Shown here: positions 1 through 10,839 of the stretch, in pieces | Numbering within the stretch: position 1 is the first letter of the stretch | Layout of the letters: every line of letters starts with the position of its first letter | Origin: a virus | IMG/VR virus record: IMGVR_UViG_3300002835_000127 | Span: 1-64,000 of that record | Length of the DNA stretch: 64,000 nucleotides | Reading direction: 5' to 3' (one strand) | Notes under the pieces: generated by a model | What the model saw: the letters and a program-made list of their open reading frames with translations, nothing else | Database searches by the model: none | Told to the model about the DNA's origin: nothing | Position numbers and translations under genes: made by a program

Positions 1-3000
1 ATGAATTGAAAGCATCTGTGTTTATAGTGCTAACGTCGCTAGTCCCGGCGGTATTACTCAGCTGAAGAACTATCTGATTATCTATAATGATATTCTTTGG
101 AGTCTTCATCATCTTACTTCCAAGAAAGCTTTTTTGCTCAATCATGGACCTAGTACCAGCAACTGGTGTTTCCACAGTAGCCGAAGTGTACTTGTTGTAA
201 TATCCAGCATCCCACGAGGACTGGAAAACGTTAAAATCTTTTCTAGCAATAGGTGTTTGACCAACGAGTGGGTATCTTGGACCTGCTGGTAATTTCTCGC
301 TAGCCTGTAGAATATTGTTTTCCGATACCTTTGTGTAATTCAGATTTCTTATTAATCCAAAATCGAGTGTTTGAGGAGAAAAGGTACAGTTTCTAAATGA
401 TAAATTTATTCCCGTGTTAGGTATGGTATCGTCCTTATCAGACTGGAAGAATATCGTCTTCCTAAACATGGGCTCGTATTTTCCAGAATGCCTAAGAAGT
501 TGAGACGGAACACCTGCTGGTAAAACCTGTATATCGTAAGAATTAGCTTGCCTCACAGATTCAGTCTGTGGACCTCTTCCTGGTATCAATCCGGGTCTAA
601 AGCTAGCAGCAGTAGACGAATAAACTTTAACAGGTCTGGATTCTGCAATTTTATACAGTTCAGCTGGATCCTCGAAGTAGATAGAAAAATCATCCGGTTT
701 TACAGAAGACGTTGATGTGGAATCGTTATAAAAATAAGATTCGTAGGTAACATAGGAATTAAGAGCATTTACTTTATCAGCAACATAAGAAAAAGAAGTT
801 CTTTTTGCTATGAAATCAAAATAATTTTGTCCTCCTTCTACTTGAAAAACAGGCTTGTTTCTATAGATACTGCTAGCACCGACAGGAACGGTAACAGGAC
901 TTGAAAATGAGAAAGGTACGGTAAAATAATAATTGCCATTTTGTCCCACTGGTCCAAATTCTAAAAATCTCTCGCCAACTCCAGTTGCCCAAGGGTACTG
1001 AGTTCCTATATCAGGTACGGAGAAACTTCCTGGTCCTTGATAACTCAATCCCGAAGCTGAAGCGCTATTTGGGTACGTTAGATTAACCTCCTCTCTTAAA
1101 TCTGTATCGTAGCTGGGATTTGGTGTTATCACTATCCTTCCAGGATTTGTTGAAGTATTAACAATACTGCCTGATGCATTAGATAGATTTAAAGCTGCAC
1201 TTAGTTTTGTATCCGCAATAGTATATAAAGGCTGTCCGTTAACAAAAGATGAAGCAAGCTCGTTCTTGTCGCTCAGAGTATAAAGGAGGGTATAGTCAGC
1301 TATAGGTGATCCGCCAGTTCCCCCGGTATATCCCAATGGTTGTAGCTTATAGTCATTCATCACAACATCAATCAGCATAATTATAAACTTCTGGGTGTTG
1401 TTTTCTATGAATCTGTATGATACGGGAGTTTGTATTGTAGTGGAATTCTCCGGGATTACTCTTAGCAGAGAAGCATATCTATATCCCTCATATCCTCTAT
1501 ATCCATCGACATAAAGATTAACATCGTTTCCTTGGATATCAGCTTTGAAATCAGATCTTTTCTTTAATACAACTTTTGCTCCTCTAAAGATAGTTTCATA
1601 ATAACCGTTACCCTCGTTGTAGGTAAACTCTGTAAATAGCTCCTTTGTCTGATCTGTCAAATCTTGATATTCAGATGGATAATCCTCAGGTGTTACTGTA
1701 AAGTAAGACGGCAAATAATCAGAAGAATTAGGTGTTGTATCTACAGCTGAACCAAGATCTATAGGTCCAGCCATATAACTTTGTTGATCCTTCATAAATT
1801 CTACAGGAAATTCCCTTGGTACATTTTCCAGAAGGAACCATTCGTGAGTCAAATACTTAGGGTCAGGATAGAAATTCTGGAACGTAGGTGAAAAGTTACT
1901 TGGAGAAAAAGAAGGACTAAGATTTAATCTATATTGGTGACCTCTAGAATCAGTACCGTTTTTATATCCCCATTTATTTATGAAAGGAACTATTCTAGAT
2001 AAATTAGCTCTTTCAATTGTGTAATTCTCCTGTAAATAAGAGTACTCGCTAGCAAGCAATCCGTAATTAAATTGCTGCTCTTTTGTTGCATTATTTGGCT
2101 GTAAATTAGTTTGCTCTATCGATCTGATACCAATGAACCCCTGGAAGCTGTTTAGATTTTTTTCATATCCAGTATCTGTACTATATGTCTCATATAAAGC
2201 ATTGGAAAACTCAAGAGGATAAACAACAGGAATTATCGTTGATGTATTATTATTTGTAAAACTAGAAGCACCGCTAACACCGGTGAAGGTGTTAGTTCCA
2301 TTATAAAGAATGCCGTTATAATAGACGGATCCGTTCTTTACATAATAAGGTATATCAGCTACTATTTCTCCTTCCGTATCGGGTAAAAGTTGGAAATATC
2401 GGAACGTCTCGTAATTTGGATTTATACCATATACAGATGACCAAAAATCGAAATCAAAATCCTTGAAATCAAAAAATGTAAATACGCCAGTTTTTAAAAT
2501 ATAGGGTTCAAATACATTGAACTTCGAATCAGAGCCTAGAACTATTTGTTCATACGGGTCAGCAATAACAGCAGTTCTAAATAGACTATAGTCATTAAAT
2601 CCAGTAACAAGTTTGGTGTTTGTATCATATATCGGATCGTCAACATATCTACCAACCTCCTGTATTCTGGAGAATCCCTGCTTGGTTTGTATGAAGTTAC
2701 CTATTCTGACAATATTTAAAATATCATCGTCAAAGGATACCCTAACTAGAGGCTTATCTGTACCACCTTGAAAATACTTAACTCCGGAAACTGAGGCTGC
2801 GTCTTCGTCTTTAATATTAAGGTATCCGCTGCTAGAAAATGAATAATATTTTTCCCAGGTAGTTCCCTCTAAAACATCAGGATTTTGATTGGACGAGGAA
2901 GGGGAAGCGGTAACGTTTGAAAGTGCCTGGTAATATTGGCTGCCATATCTTACAATGTCACCAATAGAATATGCGCTAGATGGTGACCACATCCATTGAT

Positions 3001-4954
3001 ATTTTGATTCAAAATAGTCATAGTCATCGAAAACCGATATGTAATAGGTGGAATTGCCTATATCGTTAGCATTTTTAACTCTAATTATAGAGCTAGATTC
3101 AACTGTACCAGAATCCCACACCAATTCAGAAACTTCATAAACTGAAGTTGAAAAAGAATTAGCTATGTCACCGGTAGTACCTGCAGATGCGTTAAAATAA
3201 TAGTCGTTCCCGCTACTATATGTACTACCAGCTACCCAAACTATCGTAGCAGAAAAATCACCACTTCTAATTATATCAAATCTCTCCGCTCCCTCCGATC
3301 TAGATCCCTGTGGCCAATATACCTTGATCACAATATCTTTGCTTGGGATATTCCAAGGTTGTAGGAATTCTATGTTGAAATAAGGGTTTCCGTTTTTACC
3401 GGCTATAAATCCATTGGCACTCACAGCTTGATTCTCTATACCTGTGAAGTTTAAAAGATCCACTGATGTGTTCTGTAAAACAAAAGTTCCTGCAGTGCAT
3501 CCGGTAGATCCAGTAGCACTAAAGAATTCTGTAGAAGGATCATAAGGGCCGTAACCATAAGGAGAACTTGCAGTTACTGAACTATCCCAGTTATCGGTTC
3601 TCTTAAGTGAATAAAAGTTATCGTTCTTATCGGTTACATAAAATAACTTCAAAGAGCTAGTCGAATTAGTGTCATTTGATCCAGGAAGGAATCCACTTGC
3701 TCCCTCATAATATAATCTAACACCTGCGGTAGCAGCTACCGGATATGATGTATTGTCGTAATAATATCCGAATGCATTTCTGCTAGGTATTGGATAATTT
3801 TGATTACCCTCTGAATTTCTAAATTGATAAAGGAATTCACCATTTAGTATAAATTCACCAGTGTCATTTCTAGAAACATAAGCTCCGTAATATCTATTGA
3901 TATCATAGTCAATTGCTTCAGAATCATCAAAAAGGAATTCAAGATTTAAAAGACTAGGACAAATTATTCCATTTCTAGAAAATCCTTCTGTGATAAATCT
4001 TTCCAAGTCGATTTGTACAGTTGAATCAGAGCTTGTGAAATAATCCCAGGTCAATTCACCCGCTTGTGTGTAAACTCCAGAATTTACAGATATACCATTG
4101 AAATATGTAAATCCGCCATCCCCTAGATTAATGTTCACTGGTGAATACGATTCCCCAATGTCCGAAAATATACCTCTGATATAGTTACCTATTCTTGTAC
4201 CAGACCTGAGATCGAAAGTTTTTATTACGCCGGAATTTGGTAATATTTTATCGGTAAAATAAGTCTGTACATCATCTACATTATCAATGTTATAGAGTTC
4301 ATCGAATATAACAACAGATCCGCTTCCTGAAAAAATGCTATATGATGTTAGAGAGTTTAGACCAGTGAAAAAATCTCCACTTTGATAATAAACTGGATTT
4401 CCACTTCCGTCTACTCCGTATCTGACCACAAAATTATCCTGATCGTAATTCTTAACCACCTTATACTTCACACCAGAATTGATAACAGTCTGATTCTGTG
4501 AATATGTATAGGAAAGAGGTCCAGGTACTTTGAATATAACAAAGAAATCAGGTATCTCACTCTTTACCCAAAGTGGTGCAAAATAAGAGAAGTCTTCCGG
4601 ATAATTTTTATCTATAAGTGTTTGAGCACCAGCAGAATATAAAAAATCATATTGCCCTGCATAGTTATTAGTGGATTGATTCTCACCGTTTGTCAATTGA
4701 CCAACCTTAAAAACAATGCTTCTAGATATTAGGCTAGGGTTAAAGAATTGAAAAAGATCCTGTGCGTATGTTTTTTCTCCGGTAACATTATACTTTTTAA
4801 AAGTATCAGTACTTAAAGCGGTATCCGCATTAATCGAATTCAGCCAAACCCCTCCATCTGAATCAACAGTGATTTTTACATTTCCCGATAAAACGGGATT
4901 TGTTCTCATTAAAGAGAATGAGGTGTTGTAGTCGTATAACTTTTGAAATGCCAT
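1..4954 (-). CDS. Giant virion structural protein, C-terminus beyond window (partial)
   Basis: The reading frame is open from the ATG (protein begins MAFQKLYDYN) to the left edge, at least 1651 codons, and I translated it throughout without meeting a stop. The product is rich in Tyr, Ser, Thr, Asn and Gly with alternating hydrophobic residues, as expected for a beta-rich virion protein. I see no nucleotide-binding motif, transmembrane segment or known catalytic motif. It is the last visible gene of the tail block, after several other very large structural genes, and a GATAAATA box lies 30 bases upstream. The family is not recognised. A baseplate or tail-fibre role is inferred only from size, composition and neighbours. 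Confidence 0.8.
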   Translation of the reverse strand, partial: MAFQKLYDYNTSFSLMRTNPVLSGNVKITVDSDGGVWLNSINADTALSTDTFKKYNVTGEKTYAQDLFQFFNPSLISRSIVFKVGQLTNGENQSTNNYAGQYDFLYSAGAQTLIDKNYPEDFSYFAPLWVKSEIPDFFVIFKVPGPLSYTYSQNQTVINSGVKYKVVKNYDQDNFVVRYGVDGSGNPVYYQSGDFFTGLNSLTSYSIFSGSGSVVIFDELYNIDNVDDVQTYFTDKILPNSGVIKTFDLRSGTRIGNYIRGIFSDIGESYSPVNINLGDGGFTYFNGISVNSGVYTQAGELTWDYFTSSDSTVQIDLERFITEGFSRNGIICPSLLNLEFLFDDSEAIDYDINRYYGAYVSRNDTGEFILNGEFLYQFRNSEGNQNYPIPSRNAFGYYYDNTSYPVAATAGVRLYYEGASGFLPGSNDTNSTSSLKLFYVTDKNDNFYSLKRTDNWDSSVTASSPYGYGPYDPSTEFFSATGSTGCTAGTFVLQNTSVDLLNFTGIENQAVSANGFIAGKNGNPYFNIEFLQPWNIPSKDIVIKVYWPQGSRSEGAERFDIIRSGDFSATIVWVAGSTYSSGNDYYFNASAGTTGDIANSFSTSVYEVSELVWDSGTVESSSIIRVKNANDIGNSTYYISVFDDYDYFESKYQWMWSPSSAYSIGDIVRYGSQYYQALSNVTASPSSSNQNPDVLEGTTWEKYYSFSSSGYLNIKDEDAASVSGVKYFQGGTDKPLVRVSFDDDILNIVRIGNFIQTKQGFSRIQEVGRYVDDPIYDTNTKLVTGFNDYSLFRTAVIADPYEQIVLGSDSKFNVFEPYILKTGVFTFFDFKDFDFDFWSSVYGINPNYETFRYFQLLPDTEGEIVADIPYYVKNGSVYYNGILYNGTNTFTGVSGASSFTNNNTSTIIPVVYPLEFSNALYETYSTDTGYEKNLNSFQGFIGIRSIEQTNLQPNNATKEQQFNYGLLASEYSYLQENYTIERANLSRIVPFINKWGYKNGTDSRGHQYRLNLSPSFSPSNFSPTFQNFYPDPKYLTHEWFLLENVPREFPVEFMKDQQSYMAGPIDLGSAVDTTPNSSDYLPSYFTVTPEDYPSEYQDLTDQTKELFTEFTYNEGNGYYETIFRGAKVVLKKRSDFKADIQGNDVNLYVDGYRGYEGYRYASLLRVIPENSTTIQTPVSYRFIENNTQKFIIMLIDVVMNDYKLQPLGYTGGTGGSPIADYTLLYTLSDKNELASSFVNGQPLYTIADTKLSAALNLSNASGSIVNTSTNPGRIVITPNPSYDTDLREEVNLTYPNSASASGLSYQGPGSFSVPDIGTQYPWATGVGERFLEFGPVGQNGNYYFTVPFSFSSPVTVPVGASSIYRNKPVFQVEGGQNYFDFIAKRTSFSYVADKVNALNSYVTYESYFYNDSTSTSSVKPDDFSIYFEDPAELYKIAESRPVKVYSSTAASFRPGLIPGRGPQTESVRQANSYDIQVLPAGVPSQLLRHSGKYEPMFRKTIFFQSDKDDTIPNTGINLSFRNCTFSPQTLDFGLIRNLNYTKVSENNILQASEKLPAGPRYPLVGQTPIARKDFNVFQSSWDAGYYNKYTSATVETPVAGTRSMIEQKSFLGSKMMKTPKNIIIDNQIVLQLSNTAGTSDVSTINTDAFNS

Positions 4955-4957
4955 TTA

Positions 4958-4971
4958 CTAATAATTATTAG
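4958..4971. repeat. 14-base perfect palindrome just upstream of the giant structural gene
   Basis: CTAATAATTATTAG is a perfect inverted repeat ending four bases before the ATG at 4954. In the mRNA it could form a short weak hairpin over the ribosome-binding region; as DNA it could be a dimeric binding site. AT-rich palindromes also arise by chance. Confidence 0.3.
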
Positions 4972-4984
4972 AATCTGTTATTAG

Positions 4985-4992
4985 TATTTATC
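4985..4992 (-). promoter_or_regulatory. GATAAATA late-promoter-like box
   Basis: On the minus strand the sequence reads GATAAATAC, 30 bases before the ATG of the giant structural gene. It matches the GATAWATA box seen before other operon-leading genes in this window and resembles the T4 late promoter TATAAATA. Confidence 0.5.
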
Positions 4993-4999
4993 ATCGATT

Positions 5000-5041
5000 A
5001 AAAAGGCTGTCAATTCCATTTGTTCAATCCAAAATAGAATT
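5000..5041 (-). terminator. Weak stem-loop with T-run after the 1187-residue structural gene
   Basis: A 10-bp stem (5012-5021 with 5032-5041, including one G-U pair) surrounds a 10-base loop. Five bases further downstream in transcription direction come five T residues. It overlaps the last bases of the 5048-8611 gene region and precedes the next promoter box, which fits a weak terminator. The gap before the T-run makes this uncertain. Confidence 0.35.
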
Positions 5042-5047
5042 ACCATT

Positions 5048-8000
5048 TTAACCACGTAGTACGTTATTTATAATATTAACCGTAGAATTTGCTGGTGGAG
5101 TTACTTGAGAGCCAAAGTTAGGAGCTATAAGGGTCTGGTTTCTATACGAACCGGTAACTTCTATATCAAAAGAAAATACACTAATCGCTCTCTGTTGTAA
5201 GTCTATACCAATCTTCTTAGTATAAGTTACATTACTCAAAGTACCAGCTTTTCTATATCCTCCGATATATCCGCCAACATCCTGTGCTCTAAATTGGAAT
5301 ATAATCGGAATATTGACAGAGTTATTCTGTCCTTGATAGATCCTCTTAGATGACTGAGACGTAAATCCATCTACAGCTAAATAAGTTGTTTGTGGTATAC
5401 CTAAGAAAAGATAAGCACCACAGGAATATTTACCAATGAGGTACTGATCGTTTGCATCAAATCCAACTCTATCCTGCCACTGCGAATCGTATATGTCAAC
5501 AGAGGCAGCAGTTGCTCCTGCCGCTGCTGTTGGAGTTCTATATTGAGTTTGTGAATAATACTCAGGTAGAGTTATATCAGCGTAGAATCCGATTGCATGT
5601 CTGAATGCAGGATACAAAATAGACCCTGCTACTGTATTATCGAAATTAGGCTTAACATAGGTAACATAATCACCTGTAGCACCAGTATTCAAAGCAGGAT
5701 GGGTTGTAGATATACAGAATTCTGAAACGTACCCTCCTCCCTGTGGTGTTGTGCCTGACCATAAACCAGACCAGATACCTGCAGCTGTACCGCCGGAAGC
5801 TGTGACTGGCGTATTTTGCGGATCGTATGGTATCAAACAAGATCCATTGAGAGGCATAATTCCACCAGTTACACCAAAGAAGGAAGTGCTAGGTGTAGTA
5901 CCTGAATAGTCATATAAAGGATTGAAAGCTGGTATCTGTGAACTTGTTAGATATAGGTCCTGATTCAATCCAATGTTCTTGTACCTTGAATACATGTACT
6001 GTCCATATGTTTGAGCACATGCAAAAGGAGCAGCCTGATAAATTTCGGTATTTGAAATTACGTCTGAAGATGCGTATGTTGTTACCGATAAAGGAACCGC
6101 GCCATATCTAAGGTTAGTTCCATATCCATCTATCTGAGGATAAGTCGAAATAGGAGCTTGAGTGGTAAATCCGCCAGGAACTATAGACTGAAGTTCTACA
6201 GGGGTTGCCTGAGAGTTAGTAAGGGATATAAGATAGGTCTTAGTGTATATCTTACCTACATTTGCAGGAACAGTTAGATCAAATAGATCATTATAGTATC
6301 CCGCATTTAATGAAATTACCTGTCCAGCTGAAACTTGAAGTGAACTAATACCGTCTAACAAATAAACTTCGAGAACACCAACAGTAACAGAGACAAGGGA
6401 TTGTAGTGTGGCAATCTGTTGTTGAAGTTCCGCTAATTTATCAAATATGCTTATGGTTCCACCCGCTGAATTGAAAAAGCCAGATGCTATACTCGAGGCC
6501 TGGTGGAAATATGTAACTACATTCTCAGTAAACTGCTCGGAAAGATGCTGAGGAAGTCCCTGTGCATTAAGATTCTCCTGAACAGTTACTACTGCTGAAT
6601 CCTCGCTATTTTTCTTCAATAGATCAGTTATACCATTTACAGCTAAGTCGCTAGGGAAGGAAATAGAAACAGGATCGGAATATATCGATACGTGAGGATT
6701 ATTAGGCCATCCCGCTTCAGACACAGATGCGATTTGTATTTCTACTTTTTCACCCTTTTGAATGGGAATATCAATTTGATTTATATTTTGAGCATCAGCA
6801 TTATCAACATTCTCAGGAGCCCAAACATAAACTCCTCTATTCTCATCATAGACTTTCTTTCTGATTGGAGTTGTATATTCTACCCAGTTGGAGAAAGCTC
6901 CGGTCTTTTGCTGTCCGTTATTATCAACGAATTTAATTTGCTCAGTTGGCTGTGTTGCACCACTATCAGAAAGATATCTGTATCTTACCTTGAAAGCTAT
7001 TACCTGCTGAGAACCAGTTAAAGGATCGAAAACAGGATCGGGTATTGCCCAGAATCCTCTTACTCTATATTTAGGCTGCGTATCAATCTGTGAAAGATCC
7101 GACGTAGTTGTTTGGATGTCCTTTACAACAGACGAGTAAAGCTGACTCTTCTTTGATTTCTCGTTTATAAGGGAATCTAATTTCGCTTGTATCGTACTAA
7201 CTGCTCCGGAGGAAGCTTTAGCTGTGCCCAGTGATTTAGCTTGGTTTAGCTGAACTTTAGTTTGATTAATCGAAGCATCCAATGCATCTATCTCGGTCTT
7301 AAGTGAACTTTTAGCAGCAACCTTATCTGTAGCTGTTTTAGCAGAAACAGAGTCAGTAACCTGCTTGTTAATTTGAACCACTTTAAAGTTTGTCTCAGCA
7401 ACAGTAGGCACATTAGGTGTTAATCCTTGAATAGCCGGAACTGTTTTTTCCTTTGCCATATCGAGAAATACCTTACCGATATCCGCTACCTGTGTCAAAT
7501 AAAACTGTTCCAGTGAAACAAGATTACCAGCTGAATCCAGCGTGGTTAATTCACTGCTCCAGAATGTGATACCTGTGGACCACTCAGATGAAACTATATT
7601 GAAATTATCATCGATTGTCTTAAAGAAAACTCCTTGTCTTTCATCATTTCCGATGTTAACATCAACGAATCTGTCGCCAAGGTCATTTGAGAAATAGCTA
7701 AGTGTATCAGCTCCTAAGAAAACCTGCTGATAACCGGATACCCTCTGTAATTGAACTGAGGATTCGTCTAGGTTAACAGAGGTGATTAAATAGATCGTTC
7801 CGTCTGCGGTTGCTAGTCTATTCCCGTTATTGAGTGTCCTGCTATTCTTTACCCCTGTTGTTGTATCTGTGTACTTTAAACTTGTTAGTTTATAATTACG
7901 AACAGTTGTTTGAACTAGTTGTCCATTTTGGCTTGTTGTAGAAACAACGCTATCGTAAAAAGAGGTAACACTAAAAGATCCAGTATATCTAAGTTTTCTC

Positions 8001-8611
8001 AGAGGTAATTGCTCTAGACTTTCGTCAGTGAAGTATTGAATTCCCGCAGCAGTTAATTCGGATACGAAGGTATCATAAGAAACGTCATTTCTACCCTTTA
8101 AAGAATTATCAAAGAAATCCTTTTGAGCCTGAGTTGTTGTGTTAGCAATAATTCTTTTAACAAGTATTCTATCAGCATTTTCAGAGATCTTACCTGTTAC
8201 ATCTATACTCACATATAAAAGTGGACTTAGAAAGCTTTCAAAGAACCAATTGTCCTTGGTCTGGAATGTTCCAGGTACAGGAAGATTGGCCATCGGTGCA
8301 GGATTCTTTAAAGGTTCTGCTTTGAAGACCTGAGAATATGTTCCGTCGGGATTTCTAACAGTTGATCCGTTAGATATTCCAGCTAAAGATTTAATATTAT
8401 TATCAATCCTCTCGATTTGGGCTCTCATGTATCCATACGAAGGAATGCTCGCTGTTGTGGGATTCCCATTGTCATCTAATACCTCGATTGAAACGGTTTC
8501 GTTCGTAGACGTCGCTACCTCATTTAAACCATTAATAATTTCTAAGGCATTCTTTTGAAGCCTCAGAAATTGAGCCACTAAAGAACTTATCGAATTTTGG
8601 GTGCCTGCCAT
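5048..8611 (-). CDS. Large virion structural protein with coiled coil and FN3-like region
   Basis: The 1187-residue protein starts MAGTQNSISS. Residues about 420-505 are Lys/Ala/Gln/Asp-rich and predicted helical or coiled coil. Residues about 510-655 look like fibronectin-type or tail-tip-J-like beta domains, with the pattern VEIQIASVSEAGWP followed by SIYSDPVSISFP. The C-terminal half is Tyr/Gly/Thr-rich beta sequence. It begins five bases after the stop of the 8617-10818 gene, so the two are probably co-transcribed. A tail-fibre, tail-tip or baseplate-periphery role is inferred from domain style and context; I do not recognise a specific family. Confidence 0.75.
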   Translation of the reverse strand: MAGTQNSISSLVAQFLRLQKNALEIINGLNEVATSTNETVSIEVLDDNGNPTTASIPSYGYMRAQIERIDNNIKSLAGISNGSTVRNPDGTYSQVFKAEPLKNPAPMANLPVPGTFQTKDNWFFESFLSPLLYVSIDVTGKISENADRILVKRIIANTTTQAQKDFFDNSLKGRNDVSYDTFVSELTAAGIQYFTDESLEQLPLRKLRYTGSFSVTSFYDSVVSTTSQNGQLVQTTVRNYKLTSLKYTDTTTGVKNSRTLNNGNRLATADGTIYLITSVNLDESSVQLQRVSGYQQVFLGADTLSYFSNDLGDRFVDVNIGNDERQGVFFKTIDDNFNIVSSEWSTGITFWSSELTTLDSAGNLVSLEQFYLTQVADIGKVFLDMAKEKTVPAIQGLTPNVPTVAETNFKVVQINKQVTDSVSAKTATDKVAAKSSLKTEIDALDASINQTKVQLNQAKSLGTAKASSGAVSTIQAKLDSLINEKSKKSQLYSSVVKDIQTTTSDLSQIDTQPKYRVRGFWAIPDPVFDPLTGSQQVIAFKVRYRYLSDSGATQPTEQIKFVDNNGQQKTGAFSNWVEYTTPIRKKVYDENRGVYVWAPENVDNADAQNINQIDIPIQKGEKVEIQIASVSEAGWPNNPHVSIYSDPVSISFPSDLAVNGITDLLKKNSEDSAVVTVQENLNAQGLPQHLSEQFTENVVTYFHQASSIASGFFNSAGGTISIFDKLAELQQQIATLQSLVSVTVGVLEVYLLDGISSLQVSAGQVISLNAGYYNDLFDLTVPANVGKIYTKTYLISLTNSQATPVELQSIVPGGFTTQAPISTYPQIDGYGTNLRYGAVPLSVTTYASSDVISNTEIYQAAPFACAQTYGQYMYSRYKNIGLNQDLYLTSSQIPAFNPLYDYSGTTPSTSFFGVTGGIMPLNGSCLIPYDPQNTPVTASGGTAAGIWSGLWSGTTPQGGGYVSEFCISTTHPALNTGATGDYVTYVKPNFDNTVAGSILYPAFRHAIGFYADITLPEYYSQTQYRTPTAAAGATAASVDIYDSQWQDRVGFDANDQYLIGKYSCGAYLFLGIPQTTYLAVDGFTSQSSKRIYQGQNNSVNIPIIFQFRAQDVGGYIGGYRKAGTLSNVTYTKKIGIDLQQRAISVFSFDIEVTGSYRNQTLIAPNFGSQVTPPANSTVNIINNVLRG

Positions 8612-8616
8612 TTTGA

Positions 8617-10818
8617 TTAGATATTATTATTTGTTAAACTTTTTCCTATAGCATCAACCTGGAATATCAAGTTATTCTGATCAATACATACGATCTCCAG
8701 AACTGGCATATAATCGTACCCAGAGAAGAAATCGGAATCTAATGAAATAATTAGGGTTGAATAAGGAGTCCCGCTTGGATTTGAAACTGGATATTCACCT
8801 GTTGCATTAGTCAAGATATTAACAAAGAATGCAGAGGGATAGACTCTATCACCAAAGGTTATTCTGAATCTTTGCCCTGTTTTCCATCTAACGGTAGTAT
8901 CCTGTAGTCTGATGTTTAGATCCTGCGTTAAAGTTATTGGTATTCCGTTGTTTACGTGCTTGAAGTAGTTGGAAAACTCAACTAACGGTATCACATTAGA
9001 ACCAGTTTGTGTCAGAGTACCAACACCATAATTTGATCCTATATTGAAATCCTGGTTAGCGTTATTTATATAAAGCTCATTTGGTATCGTTCTGTCGACA
9101 TTAATACCCATCCCTTGCTTTACTAAATCAAGATCATATGAAACTGTTATAGAGGATTGCCCATTTATAATGGACCTCAAAATCTCATAGTTTTGATCTA
9201 TGAGCTGCATAACTGCGTTCGTGTTCGTGAATAACGATTGGTTAGCAGCATAGGAAGATTCAAGTTGTGCTATTCTAGCTTCAAGTGTAGCTGTAGTTGT
9301 GCTAGATAGAAGCAAATCCTCCATAGCAGTAACTCTCTGCTCTAAGAAGATAAACTGTGAAGCCGTGTCATTTATAGTACCAGAGGCATCTTGCAATACA
9401 TTCATAGCATCCATAAACATAGACAGCGAGAATGACGAATAGTCATTTATAGCCTGCTCTACTCCTGTCTGATCTACATCGGTATCGAATTTAAGATTGA
9501 TCTTAAATCCGTAAGAGTTACCGTTTAGTTTAGTAACTGGATTTGGTCTATATTTACTAAATCTAGGAATGAAAGAATCGCCAGATTCCGAATTAACGTC
9601 GTCTAGAAAAAGAACACCATACAAGTTAGTCGCAACGTCAGCTTCATTAGCAGGATCGTATACATCATAATAAATCAGAACAGCATTAAAATCAAAATCG
9701 TTAGCATCCGAGGTGGAATTAAATTCCTCAATGGTAGAAATGCTAGGATTATCGATAATTTGTTTGTATGAATTTGGATCGAAATCCAATCCTATTGAAT
9801 CGAGGTTTGATCTAACGAATTCCCAATTTGTTATTGATCCATAAGTTTTGCTTAGAATCTTGTTATATGGATTAACGAAAGAATCGTCAGAAAAATAACT
9901 GTTTGGTGTATCTAGGGGTGCATACCAGTTCCCTGTGTAAGTTGATCCATCAAAAGTATCACTATAAGAAACAGTTGGTACGCCTGAAGCTTCCTCGTCA
10001 AAGATAGCTAAAGTACTCAATCCAGAAGGATTTACATCCAAATAAGATCTTCCAGTTAGATATTCGGCATCTAAAGGATCCGAAGGATTGTTGGTCCAAG
10101 TAAAATCTGGGTAGTAATTGGTATCAACAACGTTCTTAAATAGAACAGTAGGAGTGCTACCGTCAGAGGTTGGCACGTATACATAAACCTCGGAATAAGC
10201 ATTATCTTGATTCCTAACAGAGTTAACAATATCAAGACCACCAATATACTGAACCACTTTACTATAAGGACCTGTTAATCCATAACCTCCGGTTTGCCCA
10301 GTAGGCTCATCTCCCTCAACGTATCTCTTCTGTGTTACTGGCAATCCATTAGAATCGAACGTAACGCTATTTTGATCTAAAGACGGTGACACCTGTTCAG
10401 AAGACGCCGCTTTAAATCTCAAAGCTCCAATCTCTCTCATCCATTTCCAGAAAACCCTCTCCGAGACATTCTGTTTTAACGATGGGTCGTATTCATCGCT
10501 GCTGGTTATAGTCGTTTCTAAATTTAAACAGTACGATTGAAAGCTTTGAGAGAATGCAATATTAGCATCACTAGGCACGAGATTATATGTACCAGTACTC
10601 CAATCTATAAATGCGCTATCCGGAGCGTTTAATTTAACCGTATTATCCTGAGAAGCAGTGGTGCTAATATCAGGAATATTCAATAGTGCAAATTTGGAAA
10701 ACCTGAATTTATTGACCGAATTATTAAATGTAAAAGCAAGGTCCTCTGCCGCTGAACTAAATGTATAAAAAGTTCCACCCTGAACTTGCAGGGGCCTAAT
10801 AAAAGGGGTTTTTGCCAT
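8617..10818 (-). CDS. Virion structural protein, 733 aa, with internal coiled coil
   Basis: The protein starts MAKTPFIRPLQVQGGTFYTF and is acidic and Asn/Ser/Tyr-rich. A helical segment near residues 490-530 contains FLEQRVTAMEDLLL and LEARIAQLESSY, a likely trimerisation coiled coil of the kind found in fibres. The C-terminal third is beta-rich. It lies in a run with the genes at 5048-8611 and 10840-11763, with gaps of only 5 and 21 bases. I assign it as a tail or fibre structural protein by context; no catalytic motif is visible. Confidence 0.7.
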   Translation of the reverse strand: MAKTPFIRPLQVQGGTFYTFSSAAEDLAFTFNNSVNKFRFSKFALLNIPDISTTASQDNTVKLNAPDSAFIDWSTGTYNLVPSDANIAFSQSFQSYCLNLETTITSSDEYDPSLKQNVSERVFWKWMREIGALRFKAASSEQVSPSLDQNSVTFDSNGLPVTQKRYVEGDEPTGQTGGYGLTGPYSKVVQYIGGLDIVNSVRNQDNAYSEVYVYVPTSDGSTPTVLFKNVVDTNYYPDFTWTNNPSDPLDAEYLTGRSYLDVNPSGLSTLAIFDEEASGVPTVSYSDTFDGSTYTGNWYAPLDTPNSYFSDDSFVNPYNKILSKTYGSITNWEFVRSNLDSIGLDFDPNSYKQIIDNPSISTIEEFNSTSDANDFDFNAVLIYYDVYDPANEADVATNLYGVLFLDDVNSESGDSFIPRFSKYRPNPVTKLNGNSYGFKINLKFDTDVDQTGVEQAINDYSSFSLSMFMDAMNVLQDASGTINDTASQFIFLEQRVTAMEDLLLSSTTTATLEARIAQLESSYAANQSLFTNTNAVMQLIDQNYEILRSIINGQSSITVSYDLDLVKQGMGINVDRTIPNELYINNANQDFNIGSNYGVGTLTQTGSNVIPLVEFSNYFKHVNNGIPITLTQDLNIRLQDTTVRWKTGQRFRITFGDRVYPSAFFVNILTNATGEYPVSNPSGTPYSTLIISLDSDFFSGYDYMPVLEIVCIDQNNLIFQVDAIGKSLTNNNI

Positions 10819-10839
10819 CTTCTTCTATCCTTTGTTTTT

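Noticed and set aside
6692-7021. Plus-strand open frames inside the large structural genes (also near 11023-11280, 31131-31511, 52079-52406 and others)
   Set aside because: They run antisense to well-supported genes, have odd composition and no start signals. The 31131-31511 frame is a by-product of the tandem repeat.
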